This document shows, in pieces, positions 54,455-63,671 of a stretch of DNA of 64,000 nucleotides. Each line of letters begins with the position of its first letter. Positions within the stretch are counted from its first letter, which is position 1. Source of the DNA: Opitutales bacterium (lineage in GTDB: Bacteria > Verrucomicrobiota > Verrucomicrobiia > Opitutales > UBA953); contig JAILGB010000011.1 in the NCBI GenBank assembly GCA_024697185.1, positions 118,103-182,102 on the forward strand, written 5' to 3'. The position numbers and the translations under genes are program-made. A model generated the notes under the pieces. That model was not told where the DNA came from. It saw only the letters and a list, made by a program, of their open reading frames with translations, and searched no databases.

Positions 54455-54950
54455 TTAACAATTATTATTTTTTATACGCAAATAGAATTCTAAAATATCT
54501 AATAATGTTGCGTTTTTTCCAAACAAATAATCATTTTCATCGTTAAAAACTTCTTCTGTTACCTCAAGAAAAATATTCATTTTCGGACGATGTTTGTTTT
54601 GCTTAAAAACCGCATCTTCTGCAAGCATAAAAAAAATCTTCCCAGTCAAGATGATCAATTCTTAAAAGAGTCTGCCAATTGTCACCAGGATATAAAAAAG
54701 AATTGGGAAATACACATCCAGAGATTGAATTAACATAGCGATACCAACCTTTAGGATTTTTACAATTTCGCCACTGTGTTTTAGTATCTTCAAAAGTCCT
54801 TAATTTTAAGATTTCAAAAACTCTTCTTTTTATTAGGGCATCCCAACCAATGATTGGAATACCTGAGATATACTTTTCGAAAGCAGGTTTTGGACAAAGT
54901 TCTTCTGCCTGGGGAATGTTAGTAAAGTAATTCAGATTCATCATAACCAA
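54455..54950 (-). pseudogene. Orphan gene split by a frameshift at a T8 tract
   Basis: Two overlapping frames, 54950-54603 (115 codons from MVMMNLNYF, or the Met 3 later) and 54658-54455, join into one protein of about 155-165 residues if one T is removed from the eight-T run at 54629-54636 (minus strand). Across the join the reading would be DWEDFFMLAEDAVFKQ. The family is not recognised. The homopolymer could be a decayed gene, a sequencing error, or a phase-variable switch. AT-rich, no 9-mer. Confidence 0.6.
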
Positions 54951-55057
54951 GTGTTTTCCATGATATTTCTAAATTTCCAAAACAAAACTCGATCAGTCTG
55001 TTTATATTGAATAACCATTGTTTTTTCACTTTTCAATATTTATTTCTATCAGGCGTT

Positions 55058-55618
55058 TTAATCAAATTGCCAAAAATTCTTATCATCCGGGACAATATGT
55101 TTTTCGATCTCTTTTTCCGTCAAACTTCCTAAATATACAATAAAATGATGTTCAATCTTCTTCCCTTCAAATAAAATAGGTCGTTTTATAACAGAGAAAA
55201 TAAAACCACCTGAATGTAAACATATACTGCCACTAACAGGTTCGACCCAAGCGCACAAATAAATGTCCTCTTTTTCATTTAATTTTACAACTTTTATTCT
55301 ATATGTTTTTTGTGTTGGAACAAGAAGACGTTTATATCCATCATAATCATAACTAAAGATAGACGTTTTATAAGAATATTCTGTCCAGTCATTAGAAAGT
55401 TTTTTTTCATGAAAATCTTCGTTATTTTCATACTTCATATTGCTGTTCTCATACGCCTCTATCGAAACACTCCCGATAGATGAAATATCTCTATCAGAAA
55501 GTTCTGGAATAAAGAAAAGAAGAGCACTCTGTGAAATCTTAGATTCAGCCTTTAAAACTCCTCCAAATAAAAAGAAAAATAATATTGTAATTAATTTTCC
55601 CATTTTTACAATTCTCAT
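55058..55618 (-). CDS. Secreted orphan coupled to a toxin-tip-like frame
   Basis: A 186-residue protein from the ATG at 55618 with a signal peptide (GKLITILFFFLFGGVLKAES). The rest is a beta-rich domain, not recognised. Its start overlaps the stop of the preceding short frame as ATGA, a coupling repeated at 62213-62216. Such pairing is typical of toxin/immunity genes, so I infer an exported immunity protein. AT-rich, no uptake-like motif. Confidence 0.6.
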   Translation of the reverse strand: MRIVKMGKLITILFFFLFGGVLKAESKISQSALLFFIPELSDRDISSIGSVSIEAYENSNMKYENNEDFHEKKLSNDWTEYSYKTSIFSYDYDGYKRLLVPTQKTYRIKVVKLNEKEDIYLCAWVEPVSGSICLHSGGFIFSVIKRPILFEGKKIEHHFIVYLGSLTEKEIEKHIVPDDKNFWQFD

Positions 55619-55868
55619 TGCGCAGGCACATGATAACCTGCAGTATTTTTCATACAATCAGCCAGCTCTTTCGCTCGATTAGGAGAATCTTCTTTTGCCC
55701 ATTTTGAATCTAACATTTCTTTTGCCGCATCTTTTAATCCTGGATTTTGCTCCCGCCCGACATGCTTAAAGTTTTCGTACCCGTCCCCAAGCCGTTAGCA
55801 TCAAAGTTGCCTTCCCCTGAAGGTGTCGGCTGGGGATTTGTGTTTTGAGCATTATTCGCTTCGCTCAT
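55615..55868 (-). pseudogene. Short frameshifted ORF, possible RHS/toxin tip remnant
   Basis: From the ATG at 55868 the frame reads MSEANNAQNTNPQPTPSGEG and stops after 43 codons. Shifting frame at a G4 run near 55785-55788 gives a continuation (GYENFKHVGREQNPGLKDA to NTAGYHVPAQ) that ends exactly in the ATGA overlap with the next gene. It may be a small complete protein with one frameshift or a toxin tip cut from its RHS carrier. Confidence 0.5.
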
Positions 55869-55944
55869 AAAAAAAATAAAAAATTTAGGGGTTTTAAAAC
55901 ACCAACGACTATAACCGCGAAAAAATTATCAGTCAAACAAAAAA

Positions 55945-55992
55945 CCCGTTCCCGCGAACGGCGTTCCCGCCAAAAACAACGTTCCCGCGAAG
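55945..55992. repeat. 48-bp direct repeat, copy 2, at the glnN terminator
   Basis: Identical to 52962-53009. On the minus strand it ends in a hairpin (CCGTTC...GGAACGG) followed by GTTTTTT, so this copy acts as the probable terminator of glnN. The same block sits upstream of cydA in copy 1. Confidence 0.9.
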
Positions 55993-56030
55993 TGAGTTTC
56001 ACGGGAACGCCGGATTTTCCTTTTTTCAGC

Positions 56031-58220
56031 CTATCGGACAAAAAAGAGCTCGCGATACTTCGGCAACGGCCAGATTTCGTTGTCGATCAAGAGTTCCAGT
56101 TTGTCGATATGATAACGGATCGTGTCAAAGCACGGGAGCACCGTATCGTGATAGGCGATGGCGCGGGAACGCGGATCCGTAATCAGATTCGCCGCCTTTC
56201 GCGCATCCAGCATCTTGTCCGACTCTTCCGTGACCGCCGTCATATGTTCGTTGATAGCGGTAATCAGACGGATTTGCTCCTTGGAGAGTTCTTCAAATTT
56301 TTTCTCTGAGAAAATCGCCTTAAGCCGCGCGACATTTTCCAAGAGCGACGACTGATAACGAATTGCGATCGGGATGACGTGATTGTGCGCCAAATCTCCG
56401 AGCACACGCGCTTCGATCTGGATTTTTTTCACATAAATCTCCCATTTGACTTCGTTGCGCGTCTCCAATTCTTTTTTGGAATGAATCGAACCGTTGGCAA
56501 AAACTTTTTGCGAAAGCGGCGAAGTGTAGGCGTCGTAAATGAGCGGGACCGATGTTTCACAGTCGAGACCGCGCTTCGCCGCCAATTTTTTCCATTCGTC
56601 GGAATAGCCGTTCCCGTCATAACGGATCGGTTTGGATTCCTTGATATATTTTTTCAGAACCGTATAAAGCGCCTCTTTTTTGTTTTGTCCCTTTGCAATC
56701 AGCGCGTCCACCTCCGTCTTGAATTCTTTGAGCTGATAGGCGAGAGCCGCATTGAGCGCCGTCATCGCCGAGGCGCAATTGGCGGAAGAGCCGACCGCAC
56801 GAAACTCAAAACGATTGCCCGTAAAAGCAAACGGTGAAGTCCGGTTTCTGTCGGTATTGTCCACAAGAATTTCCGGAATCTGACCGACGCCGAGCTTGAT
56901 CTGTTTTTTGGAATCCATCGTGATCGCATCATCGACGGAGGATTTTTCAAACGCGTCGAGCACCTCGCTGATCTGACGTCCCAAAAACGAGGAAATGATC
57001 GCCGGCGGTGCTTCATTGGCGCCCAAACGATGCGCGTTTGACGCCGACGCGATCGACGCCTTGATCATGCCGTTGTTGCGATAAAGCGCCATCAAGGCAT
57101 TGACGATAAAAGTGATGAAGCGCAAGTTTTCCATCGAGTTTTTGCCCGGCGAAAAAAGATTGACGCCCGTATTCGTCGAAAGCGACCAGTTGTTGTGTTT
57201 GCCGGATCCGTTGATCCCCTTAAAAGGTTTTTCATGAAGCAAAATGCGGAAACGATGGCGACGCGCCACCTCGCGCATCATCATCATGCAAAGCAGATTG
57301 TGGTCGCACGCCAAATTGCACTCTTCATAAATCGGCGCCAATTCAAACTGGTTGGGAGCGACTTCGTTGTGACGCGTTTTCACAGGAATGCCGAGTTTCC
57401 AGCACTCATATTCAAGCTCCTGCATAAACGCCAGCACCCGACGCGGGATCGCGCCAAAATAATGGTCCTCCAACTGCTGATTTTTTGCCGACTCATGACC
57501 CATCAGCGTGCGTCCTGTCAAAATCAGGTCCGGGCGGGCGTTGTAAAGTTCCTCGTCCACCAAAAAATATTCCTGTTCCCAGCCCAAAGAGGTTTGAACA
57601 CGCGTCACATCCGTCGAAAAATAACGGCAAACGCCGACAGCCGCCTTGTTGACCGCCGCCAGCGATTTTAACAACGGCGCCTTGTAGTCAAGCGTCTCCC
57701 CCGAAAACGAAATGAAAATCGTCGGGATATAAAGCGTGTCGCCCATGATAAACGCCGGCGACGAGGGATCCCAGGCGGAATAGCCGCGAGCCTCAAAGGT
57801 CGAACGCAAACCGCCATTCGGGAACGATGACGCGTCAGGCTCCTGCTGCGCTAAGATTTTTCCCGAAAATTCCTCAATCATCCCGCCCTGGCCGTCGTGT
57901 TCGACAAAAGCGTCGTGCTTTTCCGCCGTGCCCTCAGTCAAGGGATGAAACCAGTGGGAATAGTGGGTAGCGCCGTTTTCCATCGCCCACAAACGCATCG
58001 CGGGAGCAACATGGGCCGCAAGTTCCAAAGAAACCGGCTCCCCGTTATCAATCGCCGCCGTGACCGCTTTGAAAGTCTCCTTGGACAAATGTTTCGCCAT
58101 CGCCTTGCGATTGAAAACCAAACATCCGAAATATTCCGAAGTCTTGGCCTGAGGAGGAGTTATGGGCAGAACTTCACGGTTGGAGGCCTTTTCCACTGCA
58201 TAAAAACGACTGTCTGACAT
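56031..58220 (-). CDS. glnN: Glutamine synthetase type III
   Basis: It makes glutamine from glutamate, ammonia and ATP. The 729-residue length and the EHDGQGGMIEEFSGK, VKTRHNEVAPNQFELAP and NGSGKHNNWSLSTN motifs are those of GSIII, common in Bacteroidetes, Verrucomicrobia and anaerobes. A C-terminal helical region (about 600-720) is characteristic of this class. A single-gene unit: an inverted CGTTCCCG/CGGGAAC pair lies upstream at 58244 and the 48-bp repeat terminator downstream. No GlnB or AmtB gene is nearby. Confidence 0.96.
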   Translation of the reverse strand: MSDSRFYAVEKASNREVLPITPPQAKTSEYFGCLVFNRKAMAKHLSKETFKAVTAAIDNGEPVSLELAAHVAPAMRLWAMENGATHYSHWFHPLTEGTAEKHDAFVEHDGQGGMIEEFSGKILAQQEPDASSFPNGGLRSTFEARGYSAWDPSSPAFIMGDTLYIPTIFISFSGETLDYKAPLLKSLAAVNKAAVGVCRYFSTDVTRVQTSLGWEQEYFLVDEELYNARPDLILTGRTLMGHESAKNQQLEDHYFGAIPRRVLAFMQELEYECWKLGIPVKTRHNEVAPNQFELAPIYEECNLACDHNLLCMMMMREVARRHRFRILLHEKPFKGINGSGKHNNWSLSTNTGVNLFSPGKNSMENLRFITFIVNALMALYRNNGMIKASIASASNAHRLGANEAPPAIISSFLGRQISEVLDAFEKSSVDDAITMDSKKQIKLGVGQIPEILVDNTDRNRTSPFAFTGNRFEFRAVGSSANCASAMTALNAALAYQLKEFKTEVDALIAKGQNKKEALYTVLKKYIKESKPIRYDGNGYSDEWKKLAAKRGLDCETSVPLIYDAYTSPLSQKVFANGSIHSKKELETRNEVKWEIYVKKIQIEARVLGDLAHNHVIPIAIRYQSSLLENVARLKAIFSEKKFEELSKEQIRLITAINEHMTAVTEESDKMLDARKAANLITDPRSRAIAYHDTVLPCFDTIRYHIDKLELLIDNEIWPLPKYRELFFVR

Positions 58221-58443
58221 TTTTTATAATAGTAATAAATTGAACGTTCCCGAAACGGGAACAGAATCAGTCTATCGGAGATTTCACAAAAACGTCAAGC
58301 GTTTTGTGGAAAATTCCGCAAAAAAATGAAAATTATCGCCAAAATTTCAAAAAATGACAGGAATTTCCGTCAAAAATCTAAAAAAATGACAAAAATTTAT
58401 AAAATTTTATGGAATTTTCCAATTTTTGCCGTTCCCGCAAGAC

Positions 58444-58483
58444 AAAAAAAAACGTTCCCGCGGGAACAAGGCCTGCGGGAACG
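58444..58483 (-). terminator. rny terminator made of the motif pair
   Basis: CGTTCCCGC (minus, 58483-58475) pairs with GCGGGAACG (58461-58453), immediately followed by nine T's (58452-58444). It lies 23 bases after the rny stop. Confidence 0.88.
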
Positions 58484-58506
58484 ACATTTTTAACTTGGCG
58501 CCAAAC

Positions 58507-59970
58507 TTATCTCGCCTCTTCCGAAACGCGCAGTTCCCGGATAACAAGGATGTGGATTTTGCCGGGATAGGTCAATTCTTCTTCGATGGCGCGACGGATT
58601 TTGAGCGCGATCGCATGAGCGCCGACATCATCGACTTCGGCGCTGGAGACGATGACACGCAGTTCCCGTCCCGCCTGGATCGCAAACGCGTCCGTCACAC
58701 CTTCAAAACGCCGTGCGATATTTTCGAGCGACGTCATGCGTTCGATATAGCCTTCTGTCGAAAAAGTCCGGGCTCCGGGTCTTGTTGCCGAGATCGAGTC
58801 CGCCACCATCACCAGCGAACCCAAGAGCGTCGTGTGCGGCACATCGTTGTGATGGCCTTCGACGGCATTGACGATCGCCTCCGCTTCGCCGCTCATCCGC
58901 AAAACACGGGCGCCCGCGAGCGCGTGCGACTCTTCGTTTTCCTCGTTGATCGCTTTGCCAATGTCGTGGAAAAGCCCGGCGCGCTTCGCCAAATCCACAT
59001 TCAAACCCATCTCACTGGCGAGCGTTCCCGCGATTTTTGCAGTTTCAATCGAGTGGTCGAGCGTGTTTTGGTTGTAGGAAAGACGATATTGAAGACGCCC
59101 CAGGAGAATTCTGATGTTTTCGGGAACGTCATAAACGCCGACGCTATCACAGGCTCTGGTGCCAATTTCGACACTGTCCTTTTGCGCCTCGTTTTTGGCT
59201 TCTTCATAAAAAGCCTCGATGCTCTGCGGATGGATTCTGCCGTCTTCGATCAAATGCCGCAATGTCTGCATCGCGATATGGCGACGAAAAGGATCAAAAC
59301 ACGAAACCAGAACGCTGCCCGGCGTATCGTCGATTATCAGCGTCGCTCCCGTGACTTGTTCAAAACTGCGGATATTGCGACCTTCCCTGCCGATCAGGCG
59401 TCCCTTGACTTCCTCCGCGGGGATTTCGACAATGCTGCCCGACTGCTCTTCATTCATCCTGGGCGCGATACGCTGCATCACCGTGAGCAAAATCCGATTG
59501 GCGTCATGTTGCAAGTCCGTCTCCGACTGTTCCAAAATCTTGTGACGAATCTGCCGCGCCTCCTCGACCGCATTCGCCTCTGCAGCGCGGACAATCTCCG
59601 CGCGAGCCTCCTCAAAAGTCGTTCCCGCGACATTCTCCAGCTTGCGCGCATATTCCGCACTCAAATCCCGCAACTGGCGTTCCCGCAAATCCAAATTTTT
59701 TTTAGCAGACTCCAACTCGTTCTCCCGCAACAAAATCTGATCCGCCCGATTTTGCAAAAGCCCCTCACGGACCGCAAACTTTGCCTTGCGCTCCAAAAAC
59801 TCCCGTTCCCGATCAAGCTCCTTCGCTTCATAACGATCTTGAAACCGCCGACGCATCTTCATCGTCTCCGACAGCATGCGCCGCGAATAAACCGTCGTCC
59901 GCCAAATAAGGACAACAAAGCCGGCGACGACAAACAAAAGTGCTGCAAAAACAAGAAATTCAAGTAACAT
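58507..59970 (-). CDS. rny: Ribonuclease Y
   Basis: RNase Y is a membrane-bound endonuclease that starts mRNA decay. The 487-residue protein has an N-terminal membrane segment (residues 5-24), a long coiled coil (about 30-180), a KH domain with GRLIGREGRNIRSFE, and an HD domain with KRAGLFHDIGKA near residue 320, plus a C-terminal helical region. All are in the standard order. The start at 59970 is consistent with the family (MLLEFLVFAALLF). Upstream up to 60224 I see no gene. Confidence 0.95.
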   Translation of the reverse strand: MLLEFLVFAALLFVVAGFVVLIWRTTVYSRRMLSETMKMRRRFQDRYEAKELDREREFLERKAKFAVREGLLQNRADQILLRENELESAKKNLDLRERQLRDLSAEYARKLENVAGTTFEEARAEIVRAAEANAVEEARQIRHKILEQSETDLQHDANRILLTVMQRIAPRMNEEQSGSIVEIPAEEVKGRLIGREGRNIRSFEQVTGATLIIDDTPGSVLVSCFDPFRRHIAMQTLRHLIEDGRIHPQSIEAFYEEAKNEAQKDSVEIGTRACDSVGVYDVPENIRILLGRLQYRLSYNQNTLDHSIETAKIAGTLASEMGLNVDLAKRAGLFHDIGKAINEENEESHALAGARVLRMSGEAEAIVNAVEGHHNDVPHTTLLGSLVMVADSISATRPGARTFSTEGYIERMTSLENIARRFEGVTDAFAIQAGRELRVIVSSAEVDDVGAHAIALKIRRAIEEELTYPGKIHILVIRELRVSEEAR

Positions 59971-60224
59971 CGGTCAAAACATTTCCATGGGAGCCCCCGA
60001 TGAAAACCAGAATAACAAGCAACAAGTAAAATTTTAATAAAATAAAAAGGTCTTGTCGAATGTAAAGAAATTTATCTTGTTTTAATCTTAAAAGACAAAA
60101 AAAATTTTTGTTCTTCAAAAAACTTAAAACATTGCCCGCCAATATTCTTTTTCATAAAATTCACCCTTGAAACGGGAAAACAAATTGCCCCAAAAATCTT
60201 AGCAACTTTTTTCAACCCCCAAGC

Positions 60225-60506
60225 ATGGACTTCATCAAAGAAAACGAACGCATTTACGCCAACGATAAAGACGGGAAACTCATCGCCGAAATCCGTTTTT
60301 CGCTCAAAAAGGGGATCGCCGTCATCACGCACACTTTTGTTGACGAATCCCTACGCGGACAAGGAATCGCCTCCCAGCTTGTCCGCTTGGCAGTCGAACA
60401 AATCCGCAAAAACGGCGTTCCCGTCGCCGCCACATGCTCATACGCCCAACTTTGGCTCCAACGGCACCCCGAACACCAGCCTGTCAATCCCTCATCGCAC
60501 CATTAG
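60225..60506 (+). CDS. Small GNAT-type acetyltransferase (YjdJ-like)
   Basis: A 93-residue protein of the short GNAT family. The acetyl-CoA loop DESLRGQGIASQLV with following helix is near residue 46, and CSYAQLWLQRHPEH closes the fold. The last residues (QPVNPSSHH) lie over the start of a YD/RHS fragment on the other strand, so the natural C-terminus may have been replaced. The substrate is unknown. Confidence 0.82.
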   Translation: MDFIKENERIYANDKDGKLIAEIRFSLKKGIAVITHTFVDESLRGQGIASQLVRLAVEQIRKNGVPVAATCSYAQLWLQRHPEHQPVNPSSHH

Positions 60507-60606
60507 CCGTTCCCGCCGCCGTCGCCGTCGAGCGATTGCCGACATTGTCGTTCCCGAGAGTCGCGGAAGTGAGCTCCGAGCGGGAATTATAGCCGAAGTT
60601 ATCATT
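60500..60606 (-). pseudogene. YD/RHS remnant, copy 4
   Basis: On the minus strand the sequence reads FGYNSRSELTSATLGNDN then VGNRSTATAAGT, matching copy 5 (62213-62665) with the FVYNYD part missing. It lies downstream of a secreted orphan and has no start. Confidence 0.75.
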
Positions 60607-60645
60607 GAGGATTCTTCTCGATTTTTTCCTATCCATGGACAATCT

Positions 60646-61047
60646 TTACTGATACTGTTTTGCCTCCTTTAAAAATTCATCTACAGCATCTCGATTAACA
60701 CGAAAATACCGAATGAACTCTCCCTCAACATTTTCAGCACTATACATAGGATTAATCCATATCATACTAGGATAAACCGAAAATGACATTTGATATTTTT
60801 TAGATTTATAAAAAAATAACGGGGCTGGCGGACACCCGCCACTTGTGTTCGAAAGAGGCTTTCTGCTCAAATATATTTTTTCAAATAACGATTGTATTTC
60901 ATTTGATGCGACAATCACTTTTTCAGAACCCCGAAAGCGAAACGTGTCTGCATTTATTTTTGTATGAAAACCTAAAAAAAACATAAAGAATGCCGTCATT
61001 AAAAAAAAATTGTTAGAAAGGCATCTTTTTCTGACTACAAGTTCCAT
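60646..61047 (-). CDS. Secreted orphan protein
   Basis: A 133-residue protein with an N-terminal membrane or signal segment (NNFFLMTAFFMFFLGFHTKINA). The mature part is not recognised; it contains IQSLFEKIYLSRKP and GGCPPAPLFFYKSK. AT-rich, no uptake-like motif. As with the other AT-rich orphans of this island it lies between YD/RHS remnants. Confidence 0.6.
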   Translation of the reverse strand: MELVVRKRCLSNNFFLMTAFFMFFLGFHTKINADTFRFRGSEKVIVASNEIQSLFEKIYLSRKPLSNTSGGCPPAPLFFYKSKKYQMSFSVYPSMIWINPMYSAENVEGEFIRYFRVNRDAVDEFLKEAKQYQ

Positions 61048-61151
61048 ATAAATTGTTGATTTTTTTTAATAATTCCTTTTCCGAAAGAGATAATAAATTT
61101 TCAAGGGATATCCGCTTATTCAAATGTTAACCTTATAGAAATTTCATTTAC

Positions 61152-62216
61152 TTAATAAACTTCAATCGGCACAGAGTAAAAAATTGTCCGCGTTCCCGAA
61201 TCAAATCCATAAGCGGGAACTTTCGGAGGGCTTATTCGTCGATCTTCTCTTACATCAAACGTGGAGATCACCCCAAAATATTCAATTGTTTCTTTTTCCC
61301 TCTGCTCCGGATTACAGGAGATAAGAATATCCTTAAAAGATTGTGCATCTCCTTTTACTTGATAGCGAAGAATTATAAAAATCGGCATCTCCGGACTTGT
61401 CTCAAAAACGGTGCAAGAAGCAAATGTTCCCAATCCTTCTTTTTGAAGGATTGAATCTAAAGAATAGACCCAAAAATTAAACCCATTCCTTCGGTATCCA
61501 TACAAAACCCGTCCCTCCGATAAAGATATACCCTTGTCTTTAGACAAATCATAAACAGCTCGCTGTGTTCCTCTCGGACCATGTGTTTCCGGATATTTTT
61601 TATCATCTGTCCTCCGATACACCCAACGCACAAGTGAGTGAAAAAGCGTGTTAAATTCAGAAATCACACGGCGATGTTCTGCAAAATCCGAATTTGTTTC
61701 ATATACGCTTGGGAAAATAAATCTGAGATAAGACGCTACCGGATATTTTTTATCAACAACTGCGGTGCGCCCTCCCTGCTGGGTAAAATGTGAAACAAAA
61801 TTAGAAAACGGAACTTCTTCTCGTAAAGCCTCTTCTTGAAACCGGAGATATGCTTCTGTTTTAGACAACGCCTCAAGTTTTTCCGTGATATCTTTTGGGG
61901 AAAGGAAAAGTCCGCATGTCGGATAAAAAATAAAAATGCCTTTATCATCCGGTATCGGTAACGATTTTTCTGGAATCTTAAATCGAAAACATTCATCTTC
62001 ACAAGCAAAGACATTTTCCGTCCCCCATCCATAACGAATCCGTCGTTCCTCCGGATCATAAAAATAGGCAGTCGCACGCTCCTTTGGAATCCCCAGACCC
62101 CAAAGAACTGGAGAAAAGAATCTTCCCATATTGATGCGATCAAGCGAAGTTCCCTTAACGGAAACAACGCTCAACAAAAATGCGCTAAAAATAAACAGAA
62201 TCAATCGCATAATCAT
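61152..62216 (-). CDS. Secreted orphan coupled to an RHS tip
   Basis: A 354-residue protein with a signal peptide (LILFIFSAFLLSVVSVKGTS). The body is not recognised; it contains YFYDPEERRIRYGWG and repeats of EKETIEYFGVIST-like strands. Its ATG overlaps the stop of the RHS tip frame as ATGA (62213-62216), indicating a coupled toxin/immunity-like unit. Its DNA is less GC-rich than core genes and has only near-copies of the 9-mer. Confidence 0.65.
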   Translation of the reverse strand: MIMRLILFIFSAFLLSVVSVKGTSLDRINMGRFFSPVLWGLGIPKERATAYFYDPEERRIRYGWGTENVFACEDECFRFKIPEKSLPIPDDKGIFIFYPTCGLFLSPKDITEKLEALSKTEAYLRFQEEALREEVPFSNFVSHFTQQGGRTAVVDKKYPVASYLRFIFPSVYETNSDFAEHRRVISEFNTLFHSLVRWVYRRTDDKKYPETHGPRGTQRAVYDLSKDKGISLSEGRVLYGYRRNGFNFWVYSLDSILQKEGLGTFASCTVFETSPEMPIFIILRYQVKGDAQSFKDILISCNPEQREKETIEYFGVISTFDVREDRRISPPKVPAYGFDSGTRTIFYSVPIEVY

Positions 62217-62665
62217 TTTATTTTAAGATTTGAAAGTGGATCTATTGCACATTCCTTATACAGGTCATCAAATATGAACTCTAACTGTTTAATTGTTCTT
62301 TCTTTACACGAGCGTGTGCTAACATTATCTAAAACAAGAGACTTAAGACATTCCCTTAAATCTTTTCCTCCTTTACAAAGAGTGTTGTCGTAATTGTAAA
62401 CAAAATTGCCGTTCCCGAGAGTCGCGGAAGTGAGCTCCGAGCGCGAATTATAGCCGAATGCATCCGATCGTGCCGTTCCCGCGTCGCGCGTCTGCGTGCG
62501 CGAGACAACACGCCCGAGCGAGTCGTAAGTATAATTCTGTTTTGCGAGGAGGGTGCTCACGCTGTCATTATAAGCGATTTCAACAGGCAAGTCACGCGAA
62601 GACTCGTAAGTTATTGTCTTCGTGACAAAATAATTTCCCACGCTCGCCAAAAGGTTCGTTCCCGC
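62213..62665 (-). pseudogene. YD/RHS fragment with a short variable tip, copy 5
   Basis: Reading from the motif at 62665: AGTNLLASVGNYF, then YDSLGRVVSRTQTR, GYNSRSELTSATLGNGN and FVYNYDN, followed abruptly by a Cys-rich helical tip of about 55 residues (CKGGKDLRECLKSLVL). The YD part matches copy 1; the tip does not. There is no N-terminal RHS core and no good start codon, so this is a displaced C-terminal cassette rather than a whole gene. Confidence 0.8.
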
Positions 62666-62801
62666 AATATCTGTGCACCTTTTAATTTAACAAAAACTTT
62701 CTCCGTTCCCGTAAAAACACCCGCGGGAATGAAATTATCCACAGATTGGAGGATTTAAAGATTGGAAACGGGGACGGCTGGAGCTTTTTTGCAAGGGAGG
62801 T

Positions 62802-62948
62802 TTACCGGCTGTGAGCGTCGTCGTCTTTGTTATCCGTCCGCAAATACCGGGCAATGTGTTTTCCAACGACGGCACGCACACAAATCCAAGTTATCGCCGC
62901 GCAAACATAAAACAAAATCAAGCCAACAACAAGAAAGAGAAGATCCAT
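62802..62948 (-). CDS. Possible small membrane protein
   Basis: A 48-codon frame from the ATG at 62948 (MDLLFLVVGLILFYVCAAIT) with one membrane segment and a charged tail ending DNKDDDAHSR. It may be real, but there is little to support it beyond hydrophobicity. Confidence 0.35.
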   Translation of the reverse strand: MDLLFLVVGLILFYVCAAITWICVRAVVGKHIARYLRTDNKDDDAHSR

Positions 62949-62979
62949 AAAAATATTAAACGATTTTTTTTGAACAAAG

Positions 62980-63198
62980 TCAAAGTCTGAAGAAAAAAAC
63001 TGATCCTCGGCCGTCAAAGCGACAACAGTCTCCTCGCGGGAACGAGATCGAGGTGCCGCTGTCGCCGCTGATCATTGTCAAACCCGGCCCGACATCGATG
63101 CGGCTCTTGCGTTCGAGCCGCACGACGGCGTCGGCGAGTGCGTTGAGCTTTTCCGCCGTGAGAACCTCTCCCCTGTTAAAACTAGGAATTTCGTTCAT
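62980..63198 (-). CDS. Short conserved-looking protein near the RHS debris
   Basis: A 72-codon frame, MNEIPSFNRGEVLTAEKLNA followed by GPGLTMISGDSGTSISF, that looks like small proteins next to phage-tail-like or RHS loci. After about residue 57 it enters the uptake-like motif at 63036 and turns into low-quality sequence (GSVFFFRL), so it may be truncated there. Divergent from 63221. Confidence 0.5.
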   Translation of the reverse strand: MNEIPSFNRGEVLTAEKLNALADAVVRLERKSRIDVGPGLTMISGDSGTSISFPRGDCCRFDGRGSVFFFRL

Positions 63199-63220
63199 TT
63201 TGTGTTATTTTTTAGTTGTT

Positions 63221-63631
63221 ATGAAAAAACGTTTGCTTTTGTCCGTCTGTGTTGCTACAGTTGCCGTTTGCGCGCTCTGCGCTTTTGCCGTTCCCGCAAA
63301 GACTGTTGCGCCCGGCTCCGCGTCTGTCGATCCCGTGTCGGCTGGGATCGTCAACCCGGAAATCTCCAGAAGGGCAAAAGAAGCGCGCCGCGCTCTCGCA
63401 AGCCGCGTCCACGGGACGATAAAAGTCGTTCCTCGCGGAATGGGCGCGGATTATCGCGTGCGCCTTGTCCGCTTTCGCGATGAGGCTGACGCGGTCTATC
63501 GTCTTGAAAAACACTCCTCCACGAGCCACTTTCCGGCTGACGCGTGGATGTTTGTCACTAATACTATTGCGGACTTTAAAATCGAGATCGTCAATGCCGG
63601 AGAAGATTTTAGCGTGATGTTGATCGACTGA
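63221..63631 (+). CDS. Secreted small protein, first of two paralogues
   Basis: A 136-residue protein starting at 63221 with a signal peptide (MKKRLLLSVCVATVAVCALC). The mature part has the pattern GTIKVVPRGMGADYRVRLV, then WMFVTNTIADFKIEIVNAGEDFSV. It shares this pattern with the next gene. Function unknown; the fold looks beta-rich. One exact 9-mer lies just after the signal peptide. Confidence 0.7.
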   Translation: MKKRLLLSVCVATVAVCALCAFAVPAKTVAPGSASVDPVSAGIVNPEISRRAKEARRALASRVHGTIKVVPRGMGADYRVRLVRFRDEADAVYRLEKHSSTSHFPADAWMFVTNTIADFKIEIVNAGEDFSVMLID

Positions 63632-63671
63632 CGACAGCGGCCGCTCCGGCGGGTTGTTTTATTTTTGTTTT

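Noticed and set aside
62735..62743. A perfect DnaA box TTATCCACA
   Set aside because: Only one box is seen, with no cluster, no dnaA or dnaN and no AT-rich unwinding pattern; chance is likely.
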